64,000 nt of DNA from Streptomyces abyssomicinicus (GTDB taxonomy: Bacteria; Actinomycetota; Actinomycetes; Streptomycetales; Streptomycetaceae). Under the pieces are notes generated by a model, which was not told the origin of the DNA, did no database searches, and saw only the letters and a program-made list of their open reading frames with translations. A program made the position numbers and the translations under genes. The number at the start of each line of letters is the position of its first letter. Position 1 is the stretch's first letter. Positions 16,266 to 25,356 of this stretch are shown here, one piece after another. The DNA lies in assembly GCF_008974245.1 (NCBI RefSeq), contig NZ_BBZI01000007.1:453629-517628 (forward strand), read 5' to 3'.

Positions 16266-16715
16266 TCACGACCTGACGAGGCGGTCACCCTTGAGTGGCA
16301 CCTCGTGCAGCATCAGGCGACTGTGCAGTCGCTGAACGCCCAGATCTGCCTTCAAGTGATCGATGACGGTCTCGAACTCCCGCGAATCACAGCAGGCCAT
16401 GCGTAGTTGATAGTCGTACTCACCCGTCAGCCGCATCGCCGCGACGATCTGGGGCACCTCTTGCAGCCCCGCCTCGAAGGCTTCACGGTCCACACCGTCC
16501 CTCAGACGGATGTCACTGATCATCTCCATGTTCCTGCCCAAAGCGCGGAGGCCGAGCTTCGCCTGGAAGCCGCAGATCACTCCGGAGGCCTGCAGACGGC
16601 GCACCCGGTCGGCGACGCTGTTCGCGGAGAGTCGTACCTGGCGCCCCAGCTCCTGGTAGGTCATGCGCCCGTCCGTGAGGAGAGCGGCGACGATCTGTTG
16701 GTCGATGCGGTCCAT
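16266..16715 (-). CDS. Lrp/AsnC-family transcriptional regulator
   Basis: This 149-residue regulator has an N-terminal helix-turn-helix (DRIDQQIVAALLTDGRM to LSANSVADRVRRLQ) and a C-terminal RAM ligand-binding domain (IVAAMRLTGEYDYQLRMAC). ATG 16715 follows GAGG; an in-frame TTG two codons earlier is less likely. It is divergent from the membrane protein at 16834. Lrp regulators commonly control a divergently transcribed transporter and themselves, and a candidate palindrome lies between the two genes. Confidence 0.9.
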   Translation of the reverse strand: MDRIDQQIVAALLTDGRMTYQELGRQVRLSANSVADRVRRLQASGVICGFQAKLGLRALGRNMEMISDIRLRDGVDREAFEAGLQEVPQIVAAMRLTGEYDYQLRMACCDSREFETVIDHLKADLGVQRLHSRLMLHEVPLKGDRLVRS

Positions 16716-16750
16716 GGCCAACCTCGGGTTTCTCGGTCATCGGGCAATCT

Positions 16751-16769
16751 AGCCGAGGATATATCGGCT
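16751..16769. promoter_or_regulatory. Candidate Lrp/AsnC operator palindrome
   Basis: AGCCGA and TCGGCT form a 6-bp inverted repeat around the 7-bp AT-rich centre GGATATA, between the divergent Lrp/AsnC gene and the membrane-protein gene. Position, symmetry and AT-rich centre fit an Lrp-type binding site. No consensus could be tested. Confidence 0.4.
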
Positions 16770-16833
16770 TGGGCCCCTCCCTGGCCACTCTTTCCGCAGC
16801 ATTCTCGGTCTCCTCCGTGAAACCATCACAGGC

Positions 16834-17655
16834 ATGGAAGTCGTTCTCGCCCGTACCGCTTTGGCACCCCTGCTCGTCCTGGGCGTCTCGTTGGCCGCGC
16901 GCCGGTCAGGGCCTGCCACGGGCGGTCGGCTCATGGGTGCGCCCACGAGTACCGGTCCGTTCCTGTTGCTCGTGTGCCTGGAGAGCGGTACCGCCTCCGC
17001 CTCCCGCGCCGCTCACGGGTGCGTGACGGGGCAGTTGGTCGTGGTCTGCTTCTGCCTCGCCTACGGGCGGCTCGCCCACCGTTTTCCGCCTGTCGGCACG
17101 CTGCTCGGCGCTCTCGGCATCGCGGCAGTCGGTGCGGTCGCGGGCACCCTGAGCGGGAACGTGTGGCTGACCGCGCTCCTCTCCGTGACCGTCACTGTCG
17201 CGGGGCTGCTCACCTGGCCTCCCGCCACCACGAGGGCAAGGGCGTTGCCCGATCCTTCGTGGGAGATCCTGGTGCGCATGACGCTGGCGGCGCTCACCGT
17301 CTTCTGCGCCGCGGGCGTCGCTCGAGCCGCTGGGCCGTTCCTGGGCGGTGTGCTGTCCTCACTGCCCATGCTGCTGATGGTGATGACGCCCTCGGCCCAC
17401 CGCGCCGGCGGCGCCACCGCGGCCGCCGCGGTGAGCCGCGCGGCGATGACCTCGGCAGGAGGCACCCTGGCCTTTCTTCTCACCGTGGCGGCCGCTCTGG
17501 TTCCCTGCGGGACCGCGCTCGCCATGCTCCTGGGGCTTGCCGCCATGACGCTGGTCGACCAGTTGATCCGCCGCGGCCTGCACACGCCAGGTTGCGGAAG
17601 GAGGATGCCGGTCCTACGTTTTCGCAGGTCAAACGCCCCTCCGGCGGGACCTTGA
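16834..17655 (+). CDS. Uncharacterised polytopic membrane protein
   Basis: This 273-residue protein is almost wholly hydrophobic, with roughly eight membrane segments, and ends in a basic cytosolic tail (RRGLHTPGCGRRM). I recognise no catalytic motif. Neighbours suggest a small-molecule transporter: it is divergent from a Lrp/AsnC regulator, an arrangement seen for amino-acid exporters, but it is not LysE- or EamA-like by eye. It converges with the XRE regulator gene ending at 17699. Confidence 0.7.
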   Translation: MEVVLARTALAPLLVLGVSLAARRSGPATGGRLMGAPTSTGPFLLLVCLESGTASASRAAHGCVTGQLVVVCFCLAYGRLAHRFPPVGTLLGALGIAAVGAVAGTLSGNVWLTALLSVTVTVAGLLTWPPATTRARALPDPSWEILVRMTLAALTVFCAAGVARAAGPFLGGVLSSLPMLLMVMTPSAHRAGGATAAAAVSRAAMTSAGGTLAFLLTVAAALVPCGTALAMLLGLAAMTLVDQLIRRGLHTPGCGRRMPVLRFRRSNAPPAGP

Positions 17656-17698
17656 ACCCGCCCCTTCGCGATCGTCCTCCGGGAGGGGCGCGGGTGGT

Positions 17699-18583
17699 TC
17701 AGCGCTGCCCGGCCCGTCCGGTCCTCGACTCCGGCTCCTCACCCCGGCCGCTCTGCTGGTGCAGCACGCGCAACGCGTCCGCGGAGGTCGCGTCGTTGGG
17801 TGTGTAGATCTCGACGCGGTGATCGGGGCTGTCGGGCTGGAGCCACACCTGGTAGTCCACGCTCACCGACCCGACGGTGGGGTGCTGCAGGTGCATCGTC
17901 CCCGTCGTGCAGTCGGCTACGTCACCCGTCGCCCACATCGCGCCGAAGTCCACGCTGCGCATGGTGAGTTCGCCGATCAGCCCGGCGAGCCGGGCGTCCG
18001 TGGGGTAGCGGCCCGCGGTGAGGCGCAGATAGGCGACGTGGACCTTGGCGAGATCCGGCCAGTTGCGGTACATGTCGCGGGTGTGCGGGTCCAGGAAGAA
18101 CATCCTCGGGACCGACGGACGCCCCTGCGGATCGTGTGGCGCCTCGAAGGGGACGTGCTCGGCGACCAGCGCGTGCCCGGTGCGGTTCCACGCGAGGACG
18201 TCGCCGCGCCTGCCGAGCACCACCGCGGGCGTGGCCCCGCCCAGCGAGTCCAGGAGGGTCAGCACCCGCGGGTGGGGCTCCTCGCGGGGCGGTTCACCCA
18301 AACCCGGCTTCACGGACTGCCGCGCGAGATTGTGCAGGTGTGCGGTCTCCACCCGGTCGAGCCGGAGCACCCGGGCTAGTGCGTCGAGCACCTGGTCGGA
18401 GGCGGTCTCGGCCTGCCCCTGCTCCAGACGGGTGTAGTACCCCGGGCTCACCCCGGCGAGCTGGGCGAGCTCCTCCCGCCTGAGGCCGGGGACCCGGCGG
18501 GAGGTGCCGTAGGTCAGCAGACCGATCTCCGCCGGAGTGACGCGGTCACGACGGCTCTTCAGGAACGTTCCGAGGCTCTCCAC
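17699..18583 (-). CDS. XRE-family regulator with MmyB-like ligand-binding domain
   Basis: This 294-residue protein starts at GTG 18583. The N-terminal helix-turn-helix is typical (VPGLRREELAQLAGVSPGYY, then TRLEQGQAETASDQVL). The rest matches the MmyB-like domain (WNRTGHALVAEH, PRMFFLDPHTRDMYRNW, VDFGAMWATGDV), which binds a fatty-acid-like or other small ligand. Such regulators usually control the divergent neighbouring gene, here the DHA2-type exporter at 18687. The frame is open upstream of 18583, but the conserved N-terminus begins at this GTG. Confidence 0.88.
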   Translation of the reverse strand: MESLGTFLKSRRDRVTPAEIGLLTYGTSRRVPGLRREELAQLAGVSPGYYTRLEQGQAETASDQVLDALARVLRLDRVETAHLHNLARQSVKPGLGEPPREEPHPRVLTLLDSLGGATPAVVLGRRGDVLAWNRTGHALVAEHVPFEAPHDPQGRPSVPRMFFLDPHTRDMYRNWPDLAKVHVAYLRLTAGRYPTDARLAGLIGELTMRSVDFGAMWATGDVADCTTGTMHLQHPTVGSVSVDYQVWLQPDSPDHRVEIYTPNDATSADALRVLHQQSGRGEEPESRTGRAGQR

Positions 18584-18613
18584 GCAAAAGAGCGTAGGGC
18601 GCCCGCCCGTTCC

Positions 18614-18640
18614 GTGGGTGTACCTGTCGGGTGTACCCAC
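18614..18640. promoter_or_regulatory. Candidate operator with repeated GGGTGTACC in a divergent promoter
   Basis: Two identical 9-bp direct repeats, GGGTGTACC, lie at 18616-18624 and 18629-18637 (13-bp pitch). They are framed by the inverted ends GTGGGT (18614-18619) and ACCCAC (18635-18640). The element sits in the 103-bp gap between the XRE regulator and the exporter, and is the best visible candidate for the regulator's binding site. Confidence 0.45.
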
Positions 18641-18686
18641 GCCACGGGCATGGCTGTCGGCCACCCGGTGCCCGAGTGTCGGCACC

Positions 18687-20204
18687 ATGAATCGACAGCA
18701 TGCGAACGACGCACCCGGACCGCGGGCCTGGATCGGGCTCGCGGTGGTCCTCGGCCCGGTCCTCCTCGTCTCCATGGACGGATCGATCCTGTTCCTGGCG
18801 ATGCCCCGGATCAGCCAGGCACTCTCGCCCACCGCCGACCAGGCACTGTGGATCCTTGACGTCTACGGCTTCGCCGTCGGCTCCCTGCTGGTCGCCTTCG
18901 GCGCCATCGGCGACCGCTACGGCCGGCTGAAGCTCCTGATGATCGGCGCGACCGTCTTCGGGCTCGGCTCGGCCGGCGCCGCGTTCGCACCGACGCCTGA
19001 ACTCCTCATCGTCTGCCGGGCGCTCATGGGCGTGGCCGGTGCCACCCTGCTGCCCTCGGCGCTGGCCGTACTGAGCGAGCTGTTCCCCGACCCCCGGCGC
19101 CGGGCCCAGGCCATCGGCATCTTCGCCGCGGCCTTCGCGGCCGGCTTCGCCCTCGGCCCGGTCATCGGCGGCGCCCTTCTCGGCCGGTTCTGGTGGGGCT
19201 CGGTATTCCTCGTCAACCTCCCCGTCATCATCGTGTTCCTGGGGCTCGCCCCGGTCCTCCTCGGAGAGGTCCGGTCGGGCGGGGCGGGCCGCGTCGACCC
19301 CCTCAGCGTCGTGACCTCCGCCGGGGGCCTGCTGCTCACGATCTATGGCATCAAGCACTGGGCCGCCGACGGCATCTCGGCCCTCCCGATCACCACGATC
19401 ATCGCCGGCATCGCCGTTCTGATCTTCTTCGGCCTGAGCCAACGGCGCCTCGACCACCCGCTGATCGACTTCTCCCTCTTCCGCGACCGCGTCTTCACCA
19501 TCGCCGTCATCACGGGTCTGCTGCCGCTGGCCGCGTGGTCGGCCACCGCGTACCTGTCCGGCATCTACCTCCAGTCCGTACTGGGCCTGGGCGTCCTGCA
19601 CGCGGCACTCCTGGCCCTCCCGGGCGCGGTGGCCCTCACCCTCTCCTGCATCGTCACGCCGGCGGTCGTCGAACGCATCGGCAGGCGGGCCGCTCTCCTC
19701 GTCTGCCACTTCTCCATCGCGGGCGGCCTGTTGCTGCTGCTGCCCACCACGGTCACCGGAGGGATCGGCTGGTACGTCGCCTCGACCGTGATCGCCGGAC
19801 TGGGCTACGGCATCTCCTTCGCCGTCGTCGCGGACACCGCGGTCGGCGCGGTCCCCGCGGAGCGGGCGGGCTCGGCCGGTGCGATCGCCGAGACCAGCAA
19901 CGAGATCGGCAACGCGCTCGGCATCGCGATCCTCGGCTCGCTCGCCGCGCTGCTCTTCCGCCTTCAGGGCCCGGACCTCGCCCCCACCCTCGACGAGACG
20001 CTCCAGTTGCCTTCCCTGCTCGCACCCGTGATCCAGGAAGCGAAGTCTGCCTTCGTCACCGGCCTGCACGTCGTCGTGATCGTGGCGAGCCTGCTGCACG
20101 CCGTCCTGGGAACGGCCGCTCTGCGCGGGCTCCCCAAGCCGGCACCGGAACAGCGGACCTCCGAGGTCCACGAGGAGCTCGCGGAGGAACCCGCCACGCC
20201 GTGA
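18687..20204 (+). CDS. MFS drug-resistance transporter, DHA2 (14-TM) family
   Basis: This 505-residue exporter has about 14 membrane segments and the MFS motifs GAIGDRYGRLKLL (loop 2-3) and FAAGFALGPVIGG (antiporter motif C), typical of SmvA/QacA-type DHA2 proton antiporters. The ATG at 18687 follows the divergent promoter shared with the XRE regulator, so it is probably induced by a ligand of that protein. The C-terminus is a charged cytosolic tail rich in Glu. Confidence 0.9.
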   Translation: MNRQHANDAPGPRAWIGLAVVLGPVLLVSMDGSILFLAMPRISQALSPTADQALWILDVYGFAVGSLLVAFGAIGDRYGRLKLLMIGATVFGLGSAGAAFAPTPELLIVCRALMGVAGATLLPSALAVLSELFPDPRRRAQAIGIFAAAFAAGFALGPVIGGALLGRFWWGSVFLVNLPVIIVFLGLAPVLLGEVRSGGAGRVDPLSVVTSAGGLLLTIYGIKHWAADGISALPITTIIAGIAVLIFFGLSQRRLDHPLIDFSLFRDRVFTIAVITGLLPLAAWSATAYLSGIYLQSVLGLGVLHAALLALPGAVALTLSCIVTPAVVERIGRRAALLVCHFSIAGGLLLLLPTTVTGGIGWYVASTVIAGLGYGISFAVVADTAVGAVPAERAGSAGAIAETSNEIGNALGIAILGSLAALLFRLQGPDLAPTLDETLQLPSLLAPVIQEAKSAFVTGLHVVVIVASLLHAVLGTAALRGLPKPAPEQRTSEVHEELAEEPATP

Positions 20205-20429
20205 CGACTGCTTTCAGGCCCCGCGCGGACCTGAGGGGCGTAACCCCGGCACCGTGTCGAGATCCAGCGCGCCGCCCACGGTTGGCGAGTTGAGGTCAAT
20301 GCGTAAACCCGCCACGCCCAACTCCCCCTCAATGGCGCCCACTCTGACACTGTGGCGCCACCGCGGCATCGGCGACCTCCGGCATGCCGCGGTCGCGCCA
20401 TGACATGCAGGTTTCACTTGGGGAGAGCG

Positions 20430-23400
20430 ATGCGTCCGATATCGCGCACGGCGCTGGGAGCGGCGGCCACTGCCGCTGTCCTGGCCGTCACCGCGATGGT
20501 TCCGTCCGCGGCACAACCACAGGACGGAACGAACGCGAAGAGACCGCTGGTGGGCAGTGCCACCGCCGCGGCCGAGGAGAGCAAGCCCGTCACCGTCACC
20601 CTGGTGACCGGCGACCAGGTCCTGGTCAGCAGGGACGGCGCCGGCAACGCCTCGGTCACGGCCCTGCCGCGCGAGGACGGAACCGTCCCGGTCCTGCAGA
20701 CCCGGCAGTCGGGTGAGGACATCTACGCCTACCCGGACACCGCGGTCGGCGCCCTCGCCGCCGGCACGGTCGACGAGGAACTGTTCAATGTCACCGGACT
20801 GATCAGCCAGGGCTACGACGACGCGAACTCCACGTCGCTGCCGCTGATCGCCGTGTACGGCGAGAGCACCGCCCGCTCGGGCCCCGCCACCCCCCGCGGC
20901 GCCGAGCGCACGGTCGGCCTCGACATCATCAACGGTGTCGGACTCAAGGCGGACAAGACGGACGCGAGCGACTTCTGGGCGGACGTCACCGACAAGCGCT
21001 CGCGCTCGGCGGCCGGCCTGAAGAAGCTCTGGCTGGACCGCAAGGTCAGGACCACCCTCGACCGGTCGACGAAGCAGGTCGGCGCCGACCTCGCGTGGGC
21101 GGCCGGGTACGACGGCAAGGGAACCAAGGTCGCCGTCCTCGACACCGGTGTCGACGCCGAGCACCCCGACCTCGAGGGCCGGGTCGTCGCGTCGAAGAAC
21201 TTCACCGACTCCGACACGGACGGTGACCGGAACGGCCACGGCACCCACACCCTCTCCACGGTGGGCGGCTCCGGTGCGGCGAGCGACGGCCGGAACAAGG
21301 GCGTCGCCCCCGGCACCGACCTGCTCTCGGGCAAGGTCCTCAACGACGCCGGCTCCGGCGCCGAGTCCTGGATCATCGCCGGCATGGAGTGGGCCGTCGA
21401 ACAGGACGCCGACGTCGTCTCGATGAGCCTCGGCAGCAACGGACCGACCGACTGCACCGACCCGATGAGCGTCGCCGCCGAGGAACTGGCCCGGAGCACG
21501 GACGCCCTGTTCGTGGTCGCGGCGGGCAACGCCGGGCCCACCCTGAACACCGTCTCCTCGCCCGCCTGCGCGCCCGGCGTGCTCACCGTCGGCGCCGTCG
21601 ACCGCGACGACTCCACCGCCCAGTTCTCCAGCCGCGGCCCCGCGCCGTACTCGCACACGCTCAAGCCCGAGATCGCCGCTCCCGGTGTCTCCATCTCGGC
21701 CGCGGCCACCGGTGGTCGCGGGGTCTACGCCTACCGCTCGATGTCCGGCACCTCGATGGCCACCCCGCACGTCGCGGGCGCCGCGGCCATCGTGAAGCAG
21801 CGCCACCCCGACTGGACCCCTCAGCAGATCAAGTCGGCCCTGGTGTCCTCGGCGAAGAGCGACATCCCTGGGGACGTCCGGGAGACCGGCGCCGGTCGCC
21901 TCGACGTGAAGGCGGCCATCGGCACCGGCCTCCTCGGCTCTCCCGCCGTCCAGGCCGGTACGTTCAACTGGCCGCAGGACAAGAGCGACCGCACCACGGT
22001 CGAGGTCCCGTACACCAACTCCGGCACCGAGCCGGTCAAGCTGTCGCTGAAGGTCCAGGGCGTCACCGGCAACGACGGCTCCGCCGTCCGCTCCGGCGTC
22101 GCCGAGCTGAAGGCGAACACCGTCACGGTCCCGGCAGGCGCCACCGTCACGGTTCCGCTGGCCATCGACCCGACGGCGAAGCTGAAGGCCGCCCAGTACG
22201 GTGACGTCACCGGACGTGTGCTGGCCACCGGCGCCGGCGGCGTCAAGGTCTCCACGCCGTTCTCGCTGTACGTCGGCCCGGAGACGGTCACCCTGCGCGT
22301 CAAGCTGGTCGACGCCGCGGGCGACCCCGCCGGCGGCATGTCCTCGGTGGACGTCATCGGCACCGACGACGCCACCGGCGCCCGCCGCTACAACGACGGC
22401 GCCGCCGACCAGGTGTACCAGGTGCGCCCCGGCGCCTACTTCGTCTCCAGCTTCGTCACCACGCCGGACGCGGACGACGAGGCCGGCCTGGCGATCGACT
22501 CCCTGGCCTACCTCGCCAGGCCTCAGCTGAACGTCACCAAGGACACCACCGTGGTCCTGGACGCCCGCAAGGCCCACAAGCTCCGGGTGAAGACCGAGGA
22601 CCGCGCCTCCGAGAACCGTTCCACCACGCTCGCCTTCGGCCGCACCTGGGACGACATGTGGATGCACACGGGCTCCATGTCCGCGGGCCGCCTCGTCGAG
22701 ACCTACCTGGTCGACGTCCAGGGCCGGGCCGCCGACGGCGAGTTCGAGTTCGCCTCCTCCTGGCGGGCCTATGCCCCGCTGCTGGAGGAGCTGTCGGTGG
22801 TCGGCGGCCCGCAGCTGCACGCCCGTACCGCCGGCACCAGCTCCGTCAACCTCGACGGCACCGGTGAGGCCGCCCTCGTCGACGCCGGCACCGGCACCGC
22901 CGCCGAACTGCAGGCCGCGGGAGTCGAGGGCAAGATCGCCCTGGTCGACATCGGCGCATCCACCCTGGTGTCCATCCAGGCGCGGAACGCCGAGGCGGCC
23001 GGCGCCAAGGCGGTCATCGCCCATCGCGACCTCGACGGTCCGTGGCAGCCGTCCGTCGGTTTCGGCGCCGCGCCGCTCCCCGCCCTCGGCATCGAGAAGA
23101 GCGAGGCGGACGGTCTGAAGGCCGCGCTGGCCGAGGGCCCGGTGACGCTGCGCTGGAAGGGCACGGCCGTCAGCCCGTTCGTCTACAACCTCCTCTTCCC
23201 CGAGGACGGCCCGATCACCTCGGACCGTACGTACAGGGTCCGCGACAGGAAGCTCGCGAAGTCCACGGCCACCTACGAGGCGATGGGCGTCAACGCCGAC
23301 TACACCGACACCGCCGTCTTCACCCGCCCGCACGGCGGGCGGTTCTCCAGCGGAACGATCGACACCGTCGCCGTCCCCGGCAAGCGCACCGAGTACTACA

Positions 23401-24200
23401 CGACGGACGACACCGGCTGGCAGCGCTACGTCTCCTCCAGCTTCCCCTGGGGCGAGGCCATGATGGACCCGCAGCGCACCTACACGGCCGGCGCGCGGCG
23501 CACCGAGAACTGGTACCGCGGCATCCTCGCCCCGGGCACTCCGCTGAACGACGACGGCAGCGAGGCCCTCGCCGCCGAGCGTCAGGACAACCTGATCGGC
23601 GTCGCACCGGGCTTCTGGGCCGACACCGAGCACATGGGCATCCAGGGTTCCTTCGGCGACATGGGCAACATCCGGCTCAGCAGCGGCGGCGAGGTGATCG
23701 GCGAGTCCGCCTGGCCGTCCGGCGTCTTCACCGTCCCGGCCGAGGACGCGGCCTACGAAATGACCCTGAACACCTACAAGACCGGTTCGCCGGCAGCCGT
23801 GTGGAAGCGTTCCCCGCACACCGAGACCACCTGGAAGTTCCGCTCCGCGCGGGACGAGCACGTGTACTCGCAGGGCATCCCGCTCCTCTTCCCCCGCTAC
23901 GACCTGGACAGCGACGGGCTCAAGACCCTCGCCGCCGAGGACGGCCAGAAGATCGGGCTGAGCGTCACCGGCCACGCCGGGTACACCCCCGGGAAGCTGG
24001 AGGAGGCCGAGGTCTCCTACTCCTACGACGGCGGGCAGACCTGGACCCGGGCCACCACCGCCCAGAAGGACGGCCGCTGGTACGCGACGGTGAACCACGC
24101 CGAGGGTTCCGGCAGGACGGTCACCCTGAAGACCGAGCTGACCGACACCCACGGCAACTCCGTCATTCAGACCGTGGACGACGCCTACGCGGTGCGTTGA
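20430..24200 (+). CDS. Secreted S8 (subtilisin-family) serine protease, very large
   Basis: This 1256-residue exported protease starts at ATG 20430 behind TTGGGGAGAGCG and has a signal peptide (TALGAAATAAVLAVTAM). The catalytic triad is visible: Asp238 in VLDTGVDAEHPDL, His270 in NGHGTHTLSTVGG and Ser442 in SGTSMATPHVAGAA; VVAAGNAGP gives the oxyanion Asn. A propeptide occupies roughly residues 40-210. A PA-like insert (KIALVDIGASTLVSIQARNA) lies near residues 830-860, followed by a long beta-rich C-terminal region. It would degrade extracellular protein. A strong terminator follows. Confidence 0.93.
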   Translation: MRPISRTALGAAATAAVLAVTAMVPSAAQPQDGTNAKRPLVGSATAAAEESKPVTVTLVTGDQVLVSRDGAGNASVTALPREDGTVPVLQTRQSGEDIYAYPDTAVGALAAGTVDEELFNVTGLISQGYDDANSTSLPLIAVYGESTARSGPATPRGAERTVGLDIINGVGLKADKTDASDFWADVTDKRSRSAAGLKKLWLDRKVRTTLDRSTKQVGADLAWAAGYDGKGTKVAVLDTGVDAEHPDLEGRVVASKNFTDSDTDGDRNGHGTHTLSTVGGSGAASDGRNKGVAPGTDLLSGKVLNDAGSGAESWIIAGMEWAVEQDADVVSMSLGSNGPTDCTDPMSVAAEELARSTDALFVVAAGNAGPTLNTVSSPACAPGVLTVGAVDRDDSTAQFSSRGPAPYSHTLKPEIAAPGVSISAAATGGRGVYAYRSMSGTSMATPHVAGAAAIVKQRHPDWTPQQIKSALVSSAKSDIPGDVRETGAGRLDVKAAIGTGLLGSPAVQAGTFNWPQDKSDRTTVEVPYTNSGTEPVKLSLKVQGVTGNDGSAVRSGVAELKANTVTVPAGATVTVPLAIDPTAKLKAAQYGDVTGRVLATGAGGVKVSTPFSLYVGPETVTLRVKLVDAAGDPAGGMSSVDVIGTDDATGARRYNDGAADQVYQVRPGAYFVSSFVTTPDADDEAGLAIDSLAYLARPQLNVTKDTTVVLDARKAHKLRVKTEDRASENRSTTLAFGRTWDDMWMHTGSMSAGRLVETYLVDVQGRAADGEFEFASSWRAYAPLLEELSVVGGPQLHARTAGTSSVNLDGTGEAALVDAGTGTAAELQAAGVEGKIALVDIGASTLVSIQARNAEAAGAKAVIAHRDLDGPWQPSVGFGAAPLPALGIEKSEADGLKAALAEGPVTLRWKGTAVSPFVYNLLFPEDGPITSDRTYRVRDRKLAKSTATYEAMGVNADYTDTAVFTRPHGGRFSSGTIDTVAVPGKRTEYYTTDDTGWQRYVSSSFPWGEAMMDPQRTYTAGARRTENWYRGILAPGTPLNDDGSEALAAERQDNLIGVAPGFWADTEHMGIQGSFGDMGNIRLSSGGEVIGESAWPSGVFTVPAEDAAYEMTLNTYKTGSPAAVWKRSPHTETTWKFRSARDEHVYSQGIPLLFPRYDLDSDGLKTLAAEDGQKIGLSVTGHAGYTPGKLEEAEVSYSYDGGQTWTRATTAQKDGRWYATVNHAEGSGRTVTLKTELTDTHGNSVIQTVDDAYAVR

Positions 24201-24220
24201 TCACACGCTGACCGGCAGGT

Positions 24221-24262
24221 CCGCCGGGCGCCCCACCCTTTCGGGGGTGGGGCGCCCGGCGG
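24221..24262 (+). terminator. Rho-independent-type terminator after the S8 protease
   Basis: A perfect 18-bp stem (24221-24238 with 24245-24262) with a 6-nt loop begins 20 bp after the protease stop. There is no T-tract, as is usual in Streptomyces. It separates the protease from the NUDIX gene. Confidence 0.85.
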
Positions 24263-24335
24263 ACTCGTTGCGGTGGGGTGGCCCGGCGCTGAGGGCGCTG
24301 ACCTGCGCGGGCAGGGTGTGTGGGAAAATGCGTGT

Positions 24336-24779
24336 ATGACACATGGTACTGGGACGGCGCTCTCCGGAAGCCTCGACGGGGCAGAGCACCTCATAGTCGT
24401 GGCCGCCGCGATCGTCCGGGAAGGGCGCCTTCTCGTCGTGAGCAAGAAGGCGGCTCCCGAGACGTTCTACCTGCCCGGCGGGAAGCCCGATGCCGGCGAG
24501 GAGCCGATGGAGGCCCTGGCCCGGGAGCTCGACGAGGAACTCGGGGTCTCTCCGTTCGAGCCGCGGTTCCTGGCCGAGATCGAAGCGCAGGCGGCCCTGG
24601 AAGGTGTTCCCATGAGGATGACCGTTTTCGAGGCGAGCATCAGCGGGATTCCTCGCCCCGCCGCCGAACTGGCGGACATGCGATGGATCACCGGTGACGA
24701 GCCGGACCTGCGGCTGGCTCCCGCCGTACGTGACCAGGTTCTGCCGCTTCTCCGCCGGAACGGCCTCGCCGACGCCTGA
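24336..24779 (+). CDS. NUDIX hydrolase
   Basis: This 147-residue protein contains the NUDIX box within residues 46-68: GGKPDAGEE, then REL in ARELDEELGV, giving the GxxxxxExxxxxxxREUxEEUG pattern. It would hydrolyse a nucleoside diphosphate linked to another moiety, possibly an oxidised nucleotide; the substrate cannot be read from sequence. ATG 24336 is preferred over an in-frame ATG at 24273 that falls just after the terminator. No Shine-Dalgarno is obvious, so the mRNA may be leaderless. Confidence 0.85.
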   Translation: MTHGTGTALSGSLDGAEHLIVVAAAIVREGRLLVVSKKAAPETFYLPGGKPDAGEEPMEALARELDEELGVSPFEPRFLAEIEAQAALEGVPMRMTVFEASISGIPRPAAELADMRWITGDEPDLRLAPAVRDQVLPLLRRNGLADA

Positions 24780-24836
24780 CCTCTGATGCCCGACGCCCGA
24801 CCCGACGCCTGACGCGCCCGTCGGCCGCGGGACGCG

Positions 24837-25033
24837 TCAGGCGACCGTACGGCCTCCGGCGCGCCGGCGTCTCCTTCCGGCTGTACTCCGGCGTCGCGCG
24901 GCGTCGATCCTGCGGAGTGCGCCGGGCGGGCGGGGAAGGGCCGATGATCTCGGGGCCCCATTGTGGACCGGCGATGGACCGGGAGATCTTGCCCGGGGGT
25001 GGGAATCCGGTGGGAGGAACCGGGAGCAGCCCG
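24837..25033 (+). mobile_element. Integrase 3' remnant plus spacer, copy 1 (left edge of the island)
   Basis: Bases 24837-24943 are a decayed copy of the integrase segment at about 47225-47320: translation gives RPYGLRRAGVSFRLYSGV, against PYGLRHAGISFWLYSGV in the better copy. A 10-bp duplication then breaks the frame. Bases 24955-25033 match the first part of the spacer that follows the other three integrase copies (GGACCGG, GTGGGAGGAA, CGGGAG). No aldehyde-dehydrogenase att sequence follows here. I take this as the left boundary of the mosaic island. Confidence 0.7.
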
Positions 25034-25356
25034 GCGTCCGCGCTTTGACGCCCCGGCCATGAGCGGCCTGGGCACCACCGAACGCGACTACGCCGCCTCC
25101 TGCCCCGGCGCGACCGTCCCTGAGGGCCTCGCAGTACATGGCGAAGAGGTCAAGGACGCCGACACCGAAGTCGCGGCATGGCTGCGACGCATCGGGCTGC
25201 CCACCCGGTGGACGGCTCCTGCCGGGTACGTCACGGCTGCTCGCCGTCCTCGGACGCGTCCGGGTCGCGGAAGGGGCAGGGCGACGACGGACCGGAGCGG
25301 TCGGTCTCTTGAGGTCATGACTCCGCTCAGCACCGCGGCTCGGTCTTCTCACGCGC
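25034..25356. other. No recognisable gene
   Basis: Short frames exist on both strands but none has a family signature, a convincing start or neighbour support. The stretch lies between the first integrase remnant and the 2-hydroxyacid dehydrogenase gene and is probably decayed element DNA. Confidence 0.5.

Noticed and set aside
17656..17698. Bidirectional terminator between the membrane protein and XRE genes
   Set aside because: Only a 7-bp CGCCCCT/AGGGGCG stem with a long loop is present; too weak to list.
20214..24152. A 1300-codon open frame antisense to the S8 protease
   Set aside because: It mirrors the protease codons, is dominated by Gly/Arg/Val/Asp without any family motif, and the + strand frame has a full catalytic triad. 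It is a by-product of high GC.
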